Shown here in pieces: positions 47,301-59,900 of a DNA stretch of 64,000 nucleotides (its first letter is position 1; every line of letters begins with the position of its first letter). The position numbers were made by a program, and so were the translations under genes. Source of the stretch: Schistosoma mansoni (taxonomy: Eukaryota; Platyhelminthes; Trematoda; Strigeidida; Schistosomatidae); contig NC_031498.1 of assembly GCF_000237925.1 (NCBI RefSeq), positions 25,802,308 to 25,866,307 of the forward strand, written 5' to 3'. Below the pieces are notes generated by a model. It searched no databases and was not told the origin of the DNA. It worked only from the letters and a program-made list of their open reading frames with translations.

Positions 47301-48456
47301 TTTTCTAGATCTCTTAAAATTTGTTGTTACTTAGCCATAGGGGTTTTTGGATAAGTCAAATCTCTGTAAGATCTGATTGCAGGTTTAAACTGCTATCCAA
47401 TTCGAATCACTCAGATAAGTGATATCAATTGGCATCACAGAAAGATTTGGGCTCATAGGCGGTTACTTCGTTGTTGTTGTTGTTGTTATGGATTAGAATT
47501 TTAGCATTTGATTAAGAAGTTTTCAATAGTTAAAATAAACAAATAGAATCCCTTTTAATAAATGAAATTCAGTGATGACTTCTGACGAGACTGAATTATC
47601 AACCCATCCACTCCCAAAATGATTTGATGTCAGAATCAATACCACTAACCAAAGAAATAGGTTTTCCTTCCGTAAAATTTCACACTTATGTATGAAATAT
47701 TAAATATCATTAAAACGTAAACGACTGTAAGATACAGACTTCATAGGTCACTTAAATATCAATGAAATGAAGATCTGACTATCAAGTCTTATTCTTCTCC
47801 CCTTTTGATGAGTGAATATAATTGTGTATCTATGATAGCTTGATACCATAAATTTGCCAACATGTATTCAGTAATATTCACTTATGTTATGCATCCTTAT
47901 AGAAGGTAGGTTAAGTAAACCGATTAAATGTTATAATGTGTATGCAAAATCCATATTATTCTTGATGTAACCCAAAAAACATACAAGATTTCACTTACTA
48001 AACGTTGATTTGTGCTTATCATCTAATAGCTGGAAATGTAAACCTTAGCTGACACATTGTGATTACTTGATTCAACCTCATTGGAAGTGGACGACCTCGC
48101 TTCAAACCGATTTTTCAATGCAATATCACTTTATATTTATATTCAATCATTTAGCGTTTATAATTAGATTAACTCTTGTTCTATTCATCTCAGACTTTCA
48201 TTATTTCTTTGTTTTTTGTTTTTTGTTTAGTCTCCCATCAACGAAAACTGATAACACTAATGGTGATTCTATATATATTACTGAAATTAAACATCCTATA
48301 CTCAATTGTCCAAAAGACTATAACTTCAAAAATATAAATAGTCAACAGTCTTTCTCTGTTATTGTTCCTATACCTTTATTATCTTACCTTGTATTTGTAA
48401 TGCCTATTACAATTTTACTGTTAATTATTGGTGTGATATGTCTTTTGATGGCCTAA
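44397..48456 (+). CDS. PIGX: PIG-X, regulatory subunit of GPI mannosyltransferase I
   Basis: Three exons, 44397-44634, 46059-46371 and 48231-48456, joined in phases 1 and 2 by GT-AG introns, give 258 residues, the length of human PIG-X. An N-terminal signal peptide (MMIQLLILCTVSILSFTYA) precedes a lumenal domain with FIDPYEL (from residue 82), DIEAPEW and LPIHLRYH (across the exon 2-3 join), then HPILNCP, and a single C-terminal membrane helix (about 233-256) ending four residues or so before the stop. These motifs are those of the PIG-X/Pbn1 family; the protein stabilises PIG-M in the ER, which adds the first mannose to GPI anchors. An AG just before GCAATG could be a cis or trans splice acceptor. 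Intron 1 holds a family A repeat, intron 2 a family B SINE. Confidence 0.88.
45500..46027 (+). repeat. Full-length family A repeat, PIGX intron 1
   Basis: Starts CCCCCAAATGCCCTGGTACG and ends GTGTTTAAATAATAATAAT. Flanked by ATTTTCAGC on both sides (45492-45500 and 46028-46036), a 9-bp target duplication. A 168-codon open frame (45507-46013) spans nearly all of it. The triplet tail at one end suggests a SINE or LINE 3' end; this is taken as the family's forward orientation. Confidence 0.85.
46618..46826 (+). mobile_element. Full-length family B SINE, PIGX intron 2
   Basis: Head: GGCTCAGTGGTCTATCGG (box A region, 46633 on) and GGGTTCGAATC (box B, 46683-46693). Hammerhead segment 46721-46766: GTCC/GGAC stem II, GAAACGGCCGTC and CAGTGC intact; the CTGAGGA box reads CCGAGGA and stem I is weakened. 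Then CCATGGTGGTCTAGCTTC and TCATGATTTCAACTATG. Confidence 0.8.
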
Positions 48457-48703
48457 TCTGATTCTAATAGATATATATTCCTCATTTTTATCTCTGATTT
48501 CATAAATAATTCATTCTTTTATTTTTTGCAGATCTTAAAAGAAATTGTTGTTTGAACAGCTATTTTAATGATAAAACGATACTTCACTTACTATTCTATT
48601 TTTCACATAGGTATTTTTTTAAACATTATACAACATTGACTAAACAGATTAAGTGTTTAAAGTATATCGATATTGTTATATGGTTCAAATGAATATGAAA
48701 TGT

Positions 48704-49215
48704 GTTTATTTATTTATTTATTTGAACACATAAATATTGGTACAAAGGGACACCAGATACATATGCGCCACACAAATCTCATTTGATTTATGTGACGGCT
48801 GTGATACTGCCCAGGTGCCCAAACTGAAGCAGGTGGTTTTCTTAGGAGGCCACACCCAGAGCCTTCGATCTAAAGGTCTGATCCACAAGGCAGTGGAGCA
48901 TCGTGAGGAGATGCAGTCCCATGGTAGCCGGTGACCAATGATTGATTCATACGCCATTTGTTCCCACAGGATACTGGAGCCCATGTGCACCATTGGTTTG
49001 GAATTGGGGTTTTCCAACTTCCCTAGGTGGACTTTGCGTGTCCACCGAACAGGTTAAAGCGCCGGACATTCGCTTTTCGTCCTCTGCATTTCGTAAACAA
49101 CACATGTGGCACGAGAGGGGAATGAGTAGGACTTCCCTGGTAGAGGCTATATACGCGTGGCCATGTGAGAGCATTTGGAGAGGGAGAGCGGACTCTCCTC
49201 ACTGTCGGCCGTACG
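48704..49215 (-). repeat. Full-length family A repeat downstream of PIGX
   Basis: (TTTA)n tail at left, then ACATAAATATTGGTACAAAG through GGCCGTAC. Open frame 48718-49017 (minus) differs by a single residue from the matching part of the copy at 45500-46027, so the two are close relatives in opposite orientation. Confidence 0.85.
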
Positions 49216-49849
49216 ATCACTCCCTTTGGTAAATTTGGATAATTCGATGGTGAGATGAAGGTTATCAAAAGTATGGTGATACTTTTGTGCAGTGAATTTT
49301 GAACAGTCTGATCACACGAAATTGTTAAAATATTATTGTTAGTTATGTGAATAACTAATTAATCAAATCGTTGCTAAAGCGCCCATCACGTCAATTTGAT
49401 CTGATGTATCTGTAGACTATTCCTGTAACCTGCCAATTGAAGGACATTATTATCGTAATATATTAGTGCGACTCATGATTCTTGTTCATTTAGATAAGAC
49501 ACTCAATGCTGGTTTGTATGTTTGTGCATTCCATTTAATGACTATAATTCTTTTAATTATTGTAGTAACTAATTGTTTTTACGTTTAGAGACAGATAGAG
49601 TTTAAAACCAAGTTGTCCTTGTTCTGACTATGGCTTTCATATAGACTCTGGGGTCGCCAGCATCGCGTTTACACTTCTAGTAGAATATCTGTAGGACAAA
49701 TTAAATCCTACAAAGTTTCGACCAGTAACTCATCAGAAATTCATACGTTGAGTTCAGTTCAATATCTACGGAGAATTACAAAACTGATGAGATTCCTGAG
49801 TTGTCTCCCCCATATTCAGAAACTCATACTGTTGATCAGATTTTGAAGG
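49216..49849. other. No gene recognised
   Basis: Intergenic sequence between a family A repeat and BEL/Pao-like remains; no supported feature. Confidence 0.35.
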
Positions 49850-50230
49850 AATCTCTTGTTAGGATTGAAGTTTGACAAAGTGCGCTTAGCTCAGACAGAA
49901 AGACTAATCGGATTGGAAGGGTTACGTCGAAAGGGGAGAAAACATTATATTCATGTTGTGGCTGACAAGGTGATTTCATACGAGTCTACATCTGCCTCAT
50001 ATGCAGTTGATGTTCCTCCTAGACTGGAAAACGATTTTATCTAAAGCTTTAGACTTACCAAAGAGAGAAATCAAAAAGTTTGATGGTTATCCTATGAACT
50101 TTTTGACTTTCATACGGAATTTCGATGAAAGTGTTGAAAGTAGATCTAGGTTGAACTATTTGATTCACTATTGTGATGGTGAAGTTAAGGCTACTGGGCC
50201 CACTTTTGTACAAAAACACATAGGCTGAAT
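49850..50230 (+). mobile_element. BEL/Pao-type gag-like fossil fragment
   Basis: Plus-strand remains resembling the gag region of BEL/Pao LTR elements (LPKREIKKFDGYP, RLNYLIHYCDGE). Broken and short; no LTRs were found around it. Confidence 0.6.
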
Positions 50231-50559
50231 TGATACCAGCCTTATGTAATAGGGAAGAATTCGCATCTGATTAGTTCTACATTAATCTGAAGGCTTCTTT
50301 TCAAACGAAGAAACCACTTCGATCACATACTCGTTTTGACAAGTCAAAGTCGATTTTTCTTAGATGTTAGGCTACTGTTAACTAAATATTAGAGACATGA
50401 ATGCGGCAGAACTAATGTCTGGCAGTAATACAACTTTATGCACTTCAGCTTAGATCCTACTAAGAAACTGGGGATTTAACGTAAATTAAGGATTGATGAA
50501 CCGTTGTCGATAACGGCTGTGCGAACACTTCTGGTTTGAAAGCACTACTTTTTGGTGGC

Positions 50560-53500
50560 CTAGCAGCATTCGCTCAAATCATTTTCGTACCATCGTCGTT
50601 CATAGGTTATGTGGCTTGGGTCACATCGAGTATCAAAGTATGCCGGCCCGATATCTTGACAAAATGCTAACTCATGACTTTTCCGTCGTTGAAATTTATG
50701 GAACACGACTGCCCGAAATAGTTTCATTCGCACCACGAATGCTTTTTCGGGTAGTAATGTAATAAGCATATGTTGGTCGCCACAAACAGGTGACTTTTCT
50801 AACTTGATCACAAGTCTGTGGAAGGCGCCACTTGCTTTAAGTTATCTGAAACGGGCTGTTGGTTTAATAATGAATATTTTGTCAGGAAACCCAGACGGAT
50901 CATTGCTTACCTCGAGCAGATAAATTGGTTAGTACTTCAGTACGCAGTATTAGTTTTGACAATTGATTTGCTTTGCCGATCAAAAACTAGTACGCTTCTC
51001 CGCTCTATTAAGAGATATAACAGAAGCATCTTACTAAGTTGCCTGGCGTTTTTTCTGACTACAATCGTCAGTCAGTTAGATATCTTGAGCCCCCATTGAT
51101 CTTTCAATAACCTGATTCAGTATTACTATATATTAATATAATGTCTTCCTAAACTCCAGTAAATAAACACACAACGGAACTCTACCAATATGTTGCAAAA
51201 CGAAGTTTGCCCTGACGCTAAAAAGTCGATTATTGAGATATAAATTAATCCAACCAATTATCAGTGACTTTATGTTTGACCTTTGTGCTTATCAATGAGA
51301 TATGTACGACTGACCCCATTGTAACAGAAAGAAAACGCTAAAAATCTCTCGACAGCATTTCATTAGACGGTATTGTCTTTGATTTGTTTCTTCTCTCTAT
51401 CGTGTTTGTTTTTAACTTTATTCAGATCTTTATAAGCCACACTTTGTGTTCGCCAGTTTTCCTCGTCTCAGCCTTTATTATGTAACGTAGGTGAAAGACA
51501 TACCATTTGCTGCACCCTGTTGAGATTAGGGTTGCATTTGACTAAGCTCATGGTCATGGTTTCACTGCGCGAATGTGAACCTTAGCCTGTCCTCCTGAAA
51601 GGATTGCTGAAATCCTTGTAGACAAATATCTGATTCATGTTGATTTTCAGGTAGCGAACTCTTGTTTATCAACTGTTACTTTTGTTGTTTAGTATGTCAA
51701 TTTGTGTTAGAGAAGTCTTTGACTGTATAGCACAGACTATACCGTTTGAGGCACTTTGTATTTTTCATATAATTTGTTTAGTTTTTTAAATTATAATCGT
51801 TTAAATTGAGCACAAAGTTTTTGTTATTATATAATTTAATAAGAGTCACTCAAAAAGTCTTCGCATGCTATACAGATAAACGTAGTTTGGCCCAATATAA
51901 TAAACTTTGGTTCTTCAGTTCTGCGTTCAGACCAAACACTGGGATTTCAGTCGTTAAAATACATATAACATTGACCTTCCCCTTGCGATTGAGGGTGGTT
52001 ATCCATTTGTCCAACGTTGTCTACAAGTTGATTATATGAGAGTGACACTTCCTGAAACCGTGCTGTAGAGGTGAAAGAAACGTTATTAATAATAAGTAAC
52101 TACGTCGACTTTCATATATCAGGACTCGGTAACTTTTGAGGGTGCTGAGAGATGTACTACCAACCGGCACTTTAAGGTTCACTGAGTCAACCACCTTTGA
52201 TAATTGTCGTAATGTGAGCCTGCTTTCGATTTTCTAGTACTGTATCTTGCCTAAAAGAGTGAGAACGTCACTCTAAACGGTTTTGTAAGTATTGAAGCGG
52301 CTCCTCTTAGTATGTGAGAGTTAACCATATCCGGGTGAGAAGAAATATCCTTGTTTAGATGCCAAAGTTTATGATACACCACTTTGGCTCTCATGTCCAA
52401 TTTCGAGATAGCTGTTAAGTTACGAATGAAGCTGTCGACGGTAAAGTTAGTATGTGACGGTTTAAAAATACGGTTCTACTAGATAGTCGTTGGCATTTCC
52501 ATCTTTGTTGGTTGGGCCTTTAGGTTTTATCAACTGGGTTTTAGATTGTCGAAGGGAAGCTGCTTGACGAAACAAATATTTTGAATCATGGGTTAACTTA
52601 TCGAATGGCTATATCTGATACTGAAGTCCATTTTCTCTTATTGCCTTTGTACATTGGTTTCTTGCTAGCTTAAACAGTCCATATGTACTTCCGTCACTGG
52701 TTCGTTTATATTCCACTCTGTAGTGCCTTTCGCCTTCTAGCACTCTGAGAGTGCGAATCTTGATGACTGCAGGATCCTCGTAATTTGTGGGGGCCGTTTG
52801 CATGGCGGACTTTCGCAGTACACAAGATCGTGTACAGTGAGAAATCCTGATAAGCGTCTACATCGAATTAACGATGAGCTTCCCAGTCCACCTACTGTAG
52901 ATTGACCTGTAGAGCTGACACACCCAACCTTTTGTAACTCTTACGCTTGTTGTTAGTAAGATGTTTCAGCTCAGACTTGCCAGTGACAGCGTGATCGCTT
53001 TCTCAGGGGAGCCAGGATTGGTAGCTTCCTGTGGACAACTCCAACTAAATATCCCGATGTGTTAGACAATCTCACTGCGCACCATAAGTATTCATCAAGA
53101 TTGATAAAATTCTGAGTGCACACTTGATTTGCCGCTAAGTGGTAAATTGTGCTTCTCATACATTCTCGTTTTTTCCGTCGTTGCAGAACGATGACAATCC
53201 GGTTTTTATTATTTCTTTGTCCGTAATTCGTTAATATACACATGTTTAGATTCGTAACGGATGGGTTTTATTAGTATTACTTAGTTCACGCCATTCATCT
53301 ATTTTGTTCAGTAACTTGCGGTGTTCGTGTACAGGCAGTTGACTCTTTCGACATGAAACGCTTGAGCTTCCTGATTTTCTGAACGAGCATTATATGGATG
53401 AACAGGCAGCCTACATACACAGGGATTTCCGAATTAAAAGTCATGGTGTTTTCTACGGTTTTTCCTTGGTCTTGACAATCCACTAATGAAACAGTTAGCT

Positions 53501-53990
53501 CTAACTTGCTTTTGCGCTTAACTCTTGTATCAAACGGCCTGTCCGGATGCATGTGGATCCAAATTGGTAACCAAAGTCTGTTGGTACGAAGTGCATCGAC
53601 AGTGACAGTTGCTTTGTAAGAGGAAGGGAATGTTGTCTTCATTAGTAGGAGTCTAGAATCCCGGCCCTTCTTGGCTAATCGATCCACCTGTTGCGTCAAC
53701 ATGCTCTTGAGCTTCAAGGACAGACTTATTAACTCTCATTCCAGAATATCACAATCCGCATAATGGTTGTTCATGTTTCCTGTGACACTTTTCACGATGG
53801 TATTCCTTCCATGAAAAAGCGTCTCCGTTCAGAATATTGCATATCACTCAGCATCTTCACATGTGCTCCTGTATTCAATAAGTGACTGACCAGCAGATCA
53901 TCGTTTACGTTGTTGGTGTTAGCTAATGTTACACGAAGAAGTCCTGGATGATTTCGGTGCTTGGTATCTTTCCCTTAGGTGAGTTGGCCC
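50560..53990 (-). mobile_element. BEL/Pao-type pol fossil fragments
   Basis: Minus-strand remains at about 50560-50811 (ITLLPEKAFVVRMKLF), 52609-52803, 52971-53243 (NTSGYLVGVVHRK), 53295-53717 and 53800-53990 (protease-like LLNTGAHVKM). The order on the minus strand runs from protease-side to RT-side, as in BEL/Pao pol. Heavily broken, with long unassigned stretches between (51100-52400 shows nothing clear). It is opposite in strand to the gag-like piece next to it, so at least two copies or a rearrangement are involved. Old. Confidence 0.5.
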
Positions 53991-55469
53991 AGTTTTGGGA
54001 AGTTTGTGCTACCTGTTTAACTATTACCAAAGCATCTGTTATGTCTGTGTTGCTTAATGCTCACATTAAAAAGCGAGGGACCACTGTAATTCTATGGTGA
54101 TTAGGAGTACTCGAATTATAGTGTAAAATAGGAGTCCCAGAAATAAGGCAATTTAACTGGGAATCACTAGATGAGCACGAACGAATGTATTGTATTTGTA
54201 GTTCGAAAACAAATAGTCATCAAGTACAAAGGGATCATTATTCTACTAATTCCCACGACTCAAAGTAAGAATATCAAGACTGGTACAAGTGAACATTTAT
54301 TAAACCCAAAAGTCTAGACGAATCAAGCCGAAAATACGCTCATTTGTACATTCATTGTACACCTATTTCGATTAATAATTAGAATAAAATCACATACATG
54401 AAAAATGCGCAGAGTTATGACAAACCGCATGCAGCATTTCATGATGAGCACGGTTCAGAGTAATTTGTTTCAAGAATATCGATTCCTGAATAAACATCAC
54501 ACTCCAGTAAATTAGTGTCATACTGAAAAGTATGCAAACCGGAAAACCAAACTAATATTACATTGAATAATCATCACATTAAATAAAAGATTGGGATAGT
54601 ATCGAAAAAGACAACAATGAATCAAAAAATATGATTGCGTCTTATCATTCCGTCATATCATCATCCTGCCGTTTCTGTCCAACAGACTGAAAAGTTTAGA
54701 GCTGTTCTCAAGGGCCATGATTATAAGAGAATCATAGCGAATAGTGATTGCTCTCTTAAGTTTTTGGGTCCGTTGAGCTTGGGGTCGTTTCATTTTCGTA
54801 GTTAGATTGTAGTTCTAGTTCTCGTGCTTTTAGTTGACTGGTTGGACAGCCTTCGTAATCGATCGTATGACTGATTCACCAGCTGGTTTTCTTACAAGAC
54901 TTGTAATGTTCAGCACGTCTAACGGCGAAGGTAAATCTCCCTTAACCCTGTCAAGGTGGTCTGGTCATCTACAGCAGAAGTTTATGAGATCATAGTTGCA
55001 TTCTCATAGTCTGCCCTGAAGGAAACAATATTCACGAGAGAGCTAATCGCTGTCGATGTTATGACGAGTTTCAGTATGTCTTCGCTCGTGTTGATACACC
55101 TCCCATCTGTACTATTGTTGTGGAAAATAATTTTCCTAACCACACCGCGGGTCTTTGTTTTTTATACGTTTCAGGACATAAACGCTTTAGGGTCACTGAT
55201 AATTTTTTCCTCAGACATGTCAGAAGAATAGTGGTATCGCTCTGCAAATACTTGGCATTCATGTTACATGTGTCAAACGCTCACTAGCGATATGACTGTA
55301 AGTCAGCTGAAGGCAGTTACTGTAAGATGTGTCGATGTCTCGTGAAAAAGACCTTTGAATTTATCACCCCACATACACCGAAAATTGTATCCAGATAGCC
55401 CACATGTGATCGTAATGGCCATAATGAAACATAAGTTGTTAAACGAATCCTAGAAAACCTATAGACCGT
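53991..55469. other. No gene recognised
   Basis: A minus-strand open stretch near 55071-55262 (KQRPAVWLGKLFSTTIVQM) looks element-derived but was not assigned. Otherwise nothing supported. Confidence 0.3.
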
Positions 55470-56290
55470 GAAAAAACTTACTTACTTACGCCTGTTACTT
55501 CCAATGGAGCATAGGCCGCCGACCAGCTTTCTCCAAACCAATCTGTCGTGGGCTTTCCTTTCTAGTTCTATCCAGTTTTTGTTCGTTCTTCTCATGTCTG
55601 TTTCTATTTCTCGGCGTAATGTGTTCTTTGGTCTTCCTCTTCTCCTTTGACCTTCACGATTCCATGTGAGGGCTTGTCTTGTGTCACAATTGGGTGATTT
55701 CCTCAAAGTGTGCCTGATCCACTTCCAGCACTTCTTCCTGATTTCTTCCTCCTCTTGAATCTGGTTTGTTGTCTCCCACAGTAACTTGTTGCTGATAGTG
55801 TCTGGCCAACGGATCCGAAGTATCTTGTGTAGACAACTGTTAATAAACACCTGTATCTTCTGGATAATGGCTTTCGTAGTTCTCTACGTCTCCGCTCCAC
55901 ACAGTAGAACTGTCTTGATATTTGTATTGAAAATTCTAACCTTGGTGTTGGTTGACAATTGTTTTGAGTTCCAGATGTTCCTCAGTTGTAAATATGCTGC
56001 TCTTGCTTTGCCAATCTGCGCCTTTCCATCTGCATCAGATCCGCCATGTTCATCAGTGATGCTGCCCAGATATGTAAAGGTTTCTACATTCGCCAAAGCT
56101 TCTCTGTCAAGTGTAATTTGATTGGTGCTTGTTGTATTGCATCGGAGAGTCTTGCTTTTGCCTTTTTGATATTGAGACCTACTGCTGCTGAGGCTGCTGC
56201 TACACTGGTCGTTTTCTCCTGCATTTGTTATTGCGTTTGTGATAGAAGAGCCAGATCACGTGCGAAGTCAAACCGTGGAAAAACAACCTT
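55470..56290 (-). mobile_element. RTE (SR2-like) LINE, 3' end of the RT ORF
   Basis: Minus-strand reading: FARDLALLS (the catalytic-box region, usually FADD), [83 protein letters not shown] and [12 protein letters not shown]. This is the thumb and C-terminal domain of an RTE-clade ORF. Frames change a few times and the copy is 5'-truncated. The last 122 codons (55482-55850) are open. Confidence 0.85.
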
Positions 56291-56299
56291 CCCGAAATG

Positions 56300-56960
56300 G
56301 ATGAAACCGATAAAATAGTTAATCTAAGAGGCCGAGATATTTTGAAATTTGCCTAGACATGAAAAATCGGAAAAACCCAATAGTAATCCCAGGTAAAACT
56401 CAGTTAGCTATTGGTTCAGATAAATCTCTAAAAAAGTAATCTACAAAACGTTGAGCTCAGGGCGAACTCTTGAGACCAAATATAGCGCTTTGTTTACTTA
56501 AGGATGAAACAAGTCTGACAAATGCAAATCAAGTCAAGGCAGTTCTTCCCTTTAACTTCTTCTTCTTTACGTAGAGGTTTTCCGAATCCGTGGTGTCATA
56601 GATAAAGAACAAGACTGTTGATAGCCTCTGTCAATAATAGCTTGTAATTCAAGAGATTATTTATTTCAATCCAAAAACTTGAAACTGCTTAGATTCCAAA
56701 TGACTGATGAACTATGCTTGAACATTCAAATATTTTCTAGCCACCTATTAGGACACCATACTGCACTTGTAAATAATTATATTACACATGTAATTTGGAA
56801 CAATATCCTCGTTTTAATTTCTTGACTCGGATCTTAAGGTCACTAGTAACACATGGCGGGGTTATTCTGGTCTTCTTGATTGGTTGGTTGTACATGTTAG
56901 ACATATATCAAGTTTTTTAATACTATCTGACGGATTTTTTTGTTTCGACACGTCATTGTA
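56300..56960. other. No gene; likely 5' flank of the kinase gene
   Basis: AT-rich DNA between the RTE LINE and the first recognised kinase exon. It probably holds the promoter or a 5' intron; no motif is certain. Confidence 0.35.
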
Positions 56961-59900
56961 ATGCCACAACATCGAAAACAAGTAAACGACAATTGTAATG
57001 TTCTAAACCAACCACTTCCCCGTGTAATTCACAGACCAATCCCAATTACTGCGTCATCTGTTGTACTTTCACCTTTCGAACTAGTCACTCCTAGAATGCC
57101 TGTACGAACTGTGGCCGATCCACCGGAAATGGTCCCGTCTAGTCACTGGTTTCACGGAAATATTAGTCGGGAGGACACTGAGAGACTTCTGAAACATCAT
57201 TTACAAAATGGGACTTTTCTTATTAGATTCAGCATATCGACTCACAAATATGTTCTGAGCGTCATTTACAATCAGCAGCTGTATCATTATCCAATAGAAG
57301 AATTGTCCGATGGATTTTATCAGGTACCTGATGAGTTTTGAAAACGGTTTGTTATTTCAAGTTGCTTCGATGAGGCAACGAGTCGTACTTTTGTTTATGA
57401 TTAATGCTGTCCGTACTGTTTTATAATCGTGTATATTGTTCGTGTTTTTCTCAACAATAAACCTAGTGGACTTTAAGATTGGGATGATGATATAAAAATT
57501 ATAGACCAGTTAATTTCTTTTGTATAGTTAGGATATTGTCAGTGTTGGTATTATACTGTATAAGGCCTTCCTAATAACTTTATTAACTTTGTGTTACTCT
57601 CTAAAATATTTGTCTGGATTTTACTTACTTTTTCAGGTTAATGGGACGAATGCTAAATACCTGGGTATTGACCTACTTGTATCAGAGTTCAGGCGTGCAA
57701 ATAACTGCATAGTTTGCTCTTTAGGGAAGCCTGTGCCAGGTCTCCGACCGCCTCCACATATTACTGTTTATGGAGTAACCAATGATTTACATCATGCCGT
57801 AAGGAAAGCAAATCTTAAGGTTAGTCAATTTTTATATAAATCGATACAAATTCTCTCCCGATCTATTAAACATGTGTATTTAATAGCAGTTAGTGTTAAG
57901 ATACAAGTAGTCAACCAACCATATTTCTAAAGCTTTGCTGATGTATCGTGGAGTCATGGAACTGGAAGTTAAATATTGAGTTTGGTGTTTGTAAAAAGTG
58001 AACCAGTTGACTAATTTGTAAACTCATCGAATAACAATTGAGAATCTTTTATGCACTCACGTTTACCATCGGTAGGCTATTTCTGCTGGAATCTACAGAG
58101 AATTCAAAAGGTTTCAAGATGGCCAAAACCAAAACATTGAGCTAATCTATGGAACTAAGCTACCCTTCGATCCCATAGGAGGAATCGTGTTGCATAATAA
58201 AGGTCCTCTGAACGAGAAGAACTGGTGAATTTTTACTTAACACGAAGCTGGTTTCGGTGATACAATTGCTTCTATTATCTAGCTGTTAGCTTTAAATAGA
58301 TTACTGTGCTCGATACTTTTATTGGTGAAACTTATAATCCGTAAACCACTGGAATGACTGATGGTCGGTGACATGTGCATGTATAACCGAGGGTGAAAGC
58401 AAAAGCCACTGGACATCAAATTGAATGGAAATCTCGACCTTGTTATAACCTATATTTTATTACTTTCCGTGACCGCTCATTATCACTATCGTGAAGTAAG
58501 AGAAGCAACACAAGTCTCCGTGCTAGTCCGTGCTCTTCATATTTATGGTTTAGTCGTTTTCATAAATAACTTATGCCGCAATCAGTAACCTGGCTGTCTT
58601 GTCACAAATCTCATTTAAAACAGTATCCTTAATCAAGATTACTGTGACTATGTGTAAAGCTTTTTGGTATACTTTTGTGTTTGTAAGGGTGTTCGTGACC
58701 TCTTCACACGTGTCAGTTCAATGGAAGTAACAAGTTTGTCGGATTATGTGAATGAAAAATCAGCTGACAGTGGCGCTACTCCATTAATCGAAGCTGCCAA
58801 AACAGGCTCTAATGATATTGTCCGGGTAAGTATAACTTACAAGTTGTAGTTTGTTTATATTAGTTTCCCGTAATTTGATTGTTCCTCATGCTATTTTTCC
58901 AGTGTTTTGTGTAATAATAATGATTATACCCAGTAAACTGTTGAACCTGTGCTTACCACATGCATCACTATCGATAGTCATTAATGTACTTTATAACTTT
59001 AATATTTATTGTCTTTATTTTACAAAGCGAATAGATGGGCGTCCTACTATATTGCATAGTCTTTAGACATTCTTCGGCCCTTTTTTTCGAACTTATGCTT
59101 TCTAGGGACTTATTCTTCAAAAAGTTATGACGAACGTACATGCTAGTAAGCACAGTGAATTAAAAGTACAGAGGCTGTGACTTAAACACTTCTCTCTTTT
59201 AACTCGATTTTCGTCGAATTCTCAGGAAATGAAGCAGTAGACGTAGTTCATTATTCGGTGTACACTCAAGCTTGCCTTTTATGCTACATTTATCTATTAT
59301 TGTGTGGATAATTACTTCTTGCACATCATTGTGCCTGTTAAGCAAGCTCTATTTACTGTACTTCTTTGTTCAATTTAGCTTTTATTAGAGCACAATGCGT
59401 CTGTAAATTTAAGAGACTGTGGTGGATTCACAGCACTTCATCGTGCATGTCAAAAAAGTTTTGCACATGTTGCTGAAACTCTTTTAAGAGTCGGCCGTGC
59501 TAATCCTCAGATTAAATGCCCATTTTCTGGGAATACTGCACTTCATGAAGCTGCTATGTTAGGTCATGCCGATTGTGTAAACTGTCTCCTACGTTACCAT
59601 GCTGCTCCATGGGCAAGAAATGCTGAAGCTGAGATGCCTTTTGAATTAGCTCTACGCTATGGATTTGCTGATTTAGCTGCTGCTCTGGCCGGTTACAAAC
59701 CTGCTCCAGCAATTACAGTGCAGGTAAATTGTATTTTCACCTTTTTGTGAAAGTTATTTTTGTCCTTATATATTAGTTATTGGTCGATATTATTACTAAG
59801 TAAATTACTTATTTCGCCATACTAGTACTGTTGGAAACATTAACATCAAATTGTTGGTTATATTCTCAATTGTAGCTTAATTCTAAACAGTGTAGCGTAA

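Noticed and set aside
47470-47488. (GTT)n run as a functional element
   Set aside because: A short microsatellite inside PIGX intron 2 with nothing around it to suggest a role.
48067-48230. Extension of PIGX exon 3 upstream to 48067
   Set aside because: TTTTTGTTTAG at 48220-48230 is a good acceptor, and joining there keeps LPIHLRYH and gives the usual family length.
56940-56960. Start of the kinase at 56940
   Set aside because: The codon there is TTG, not ATG; the first in-frame ATG is 56961.
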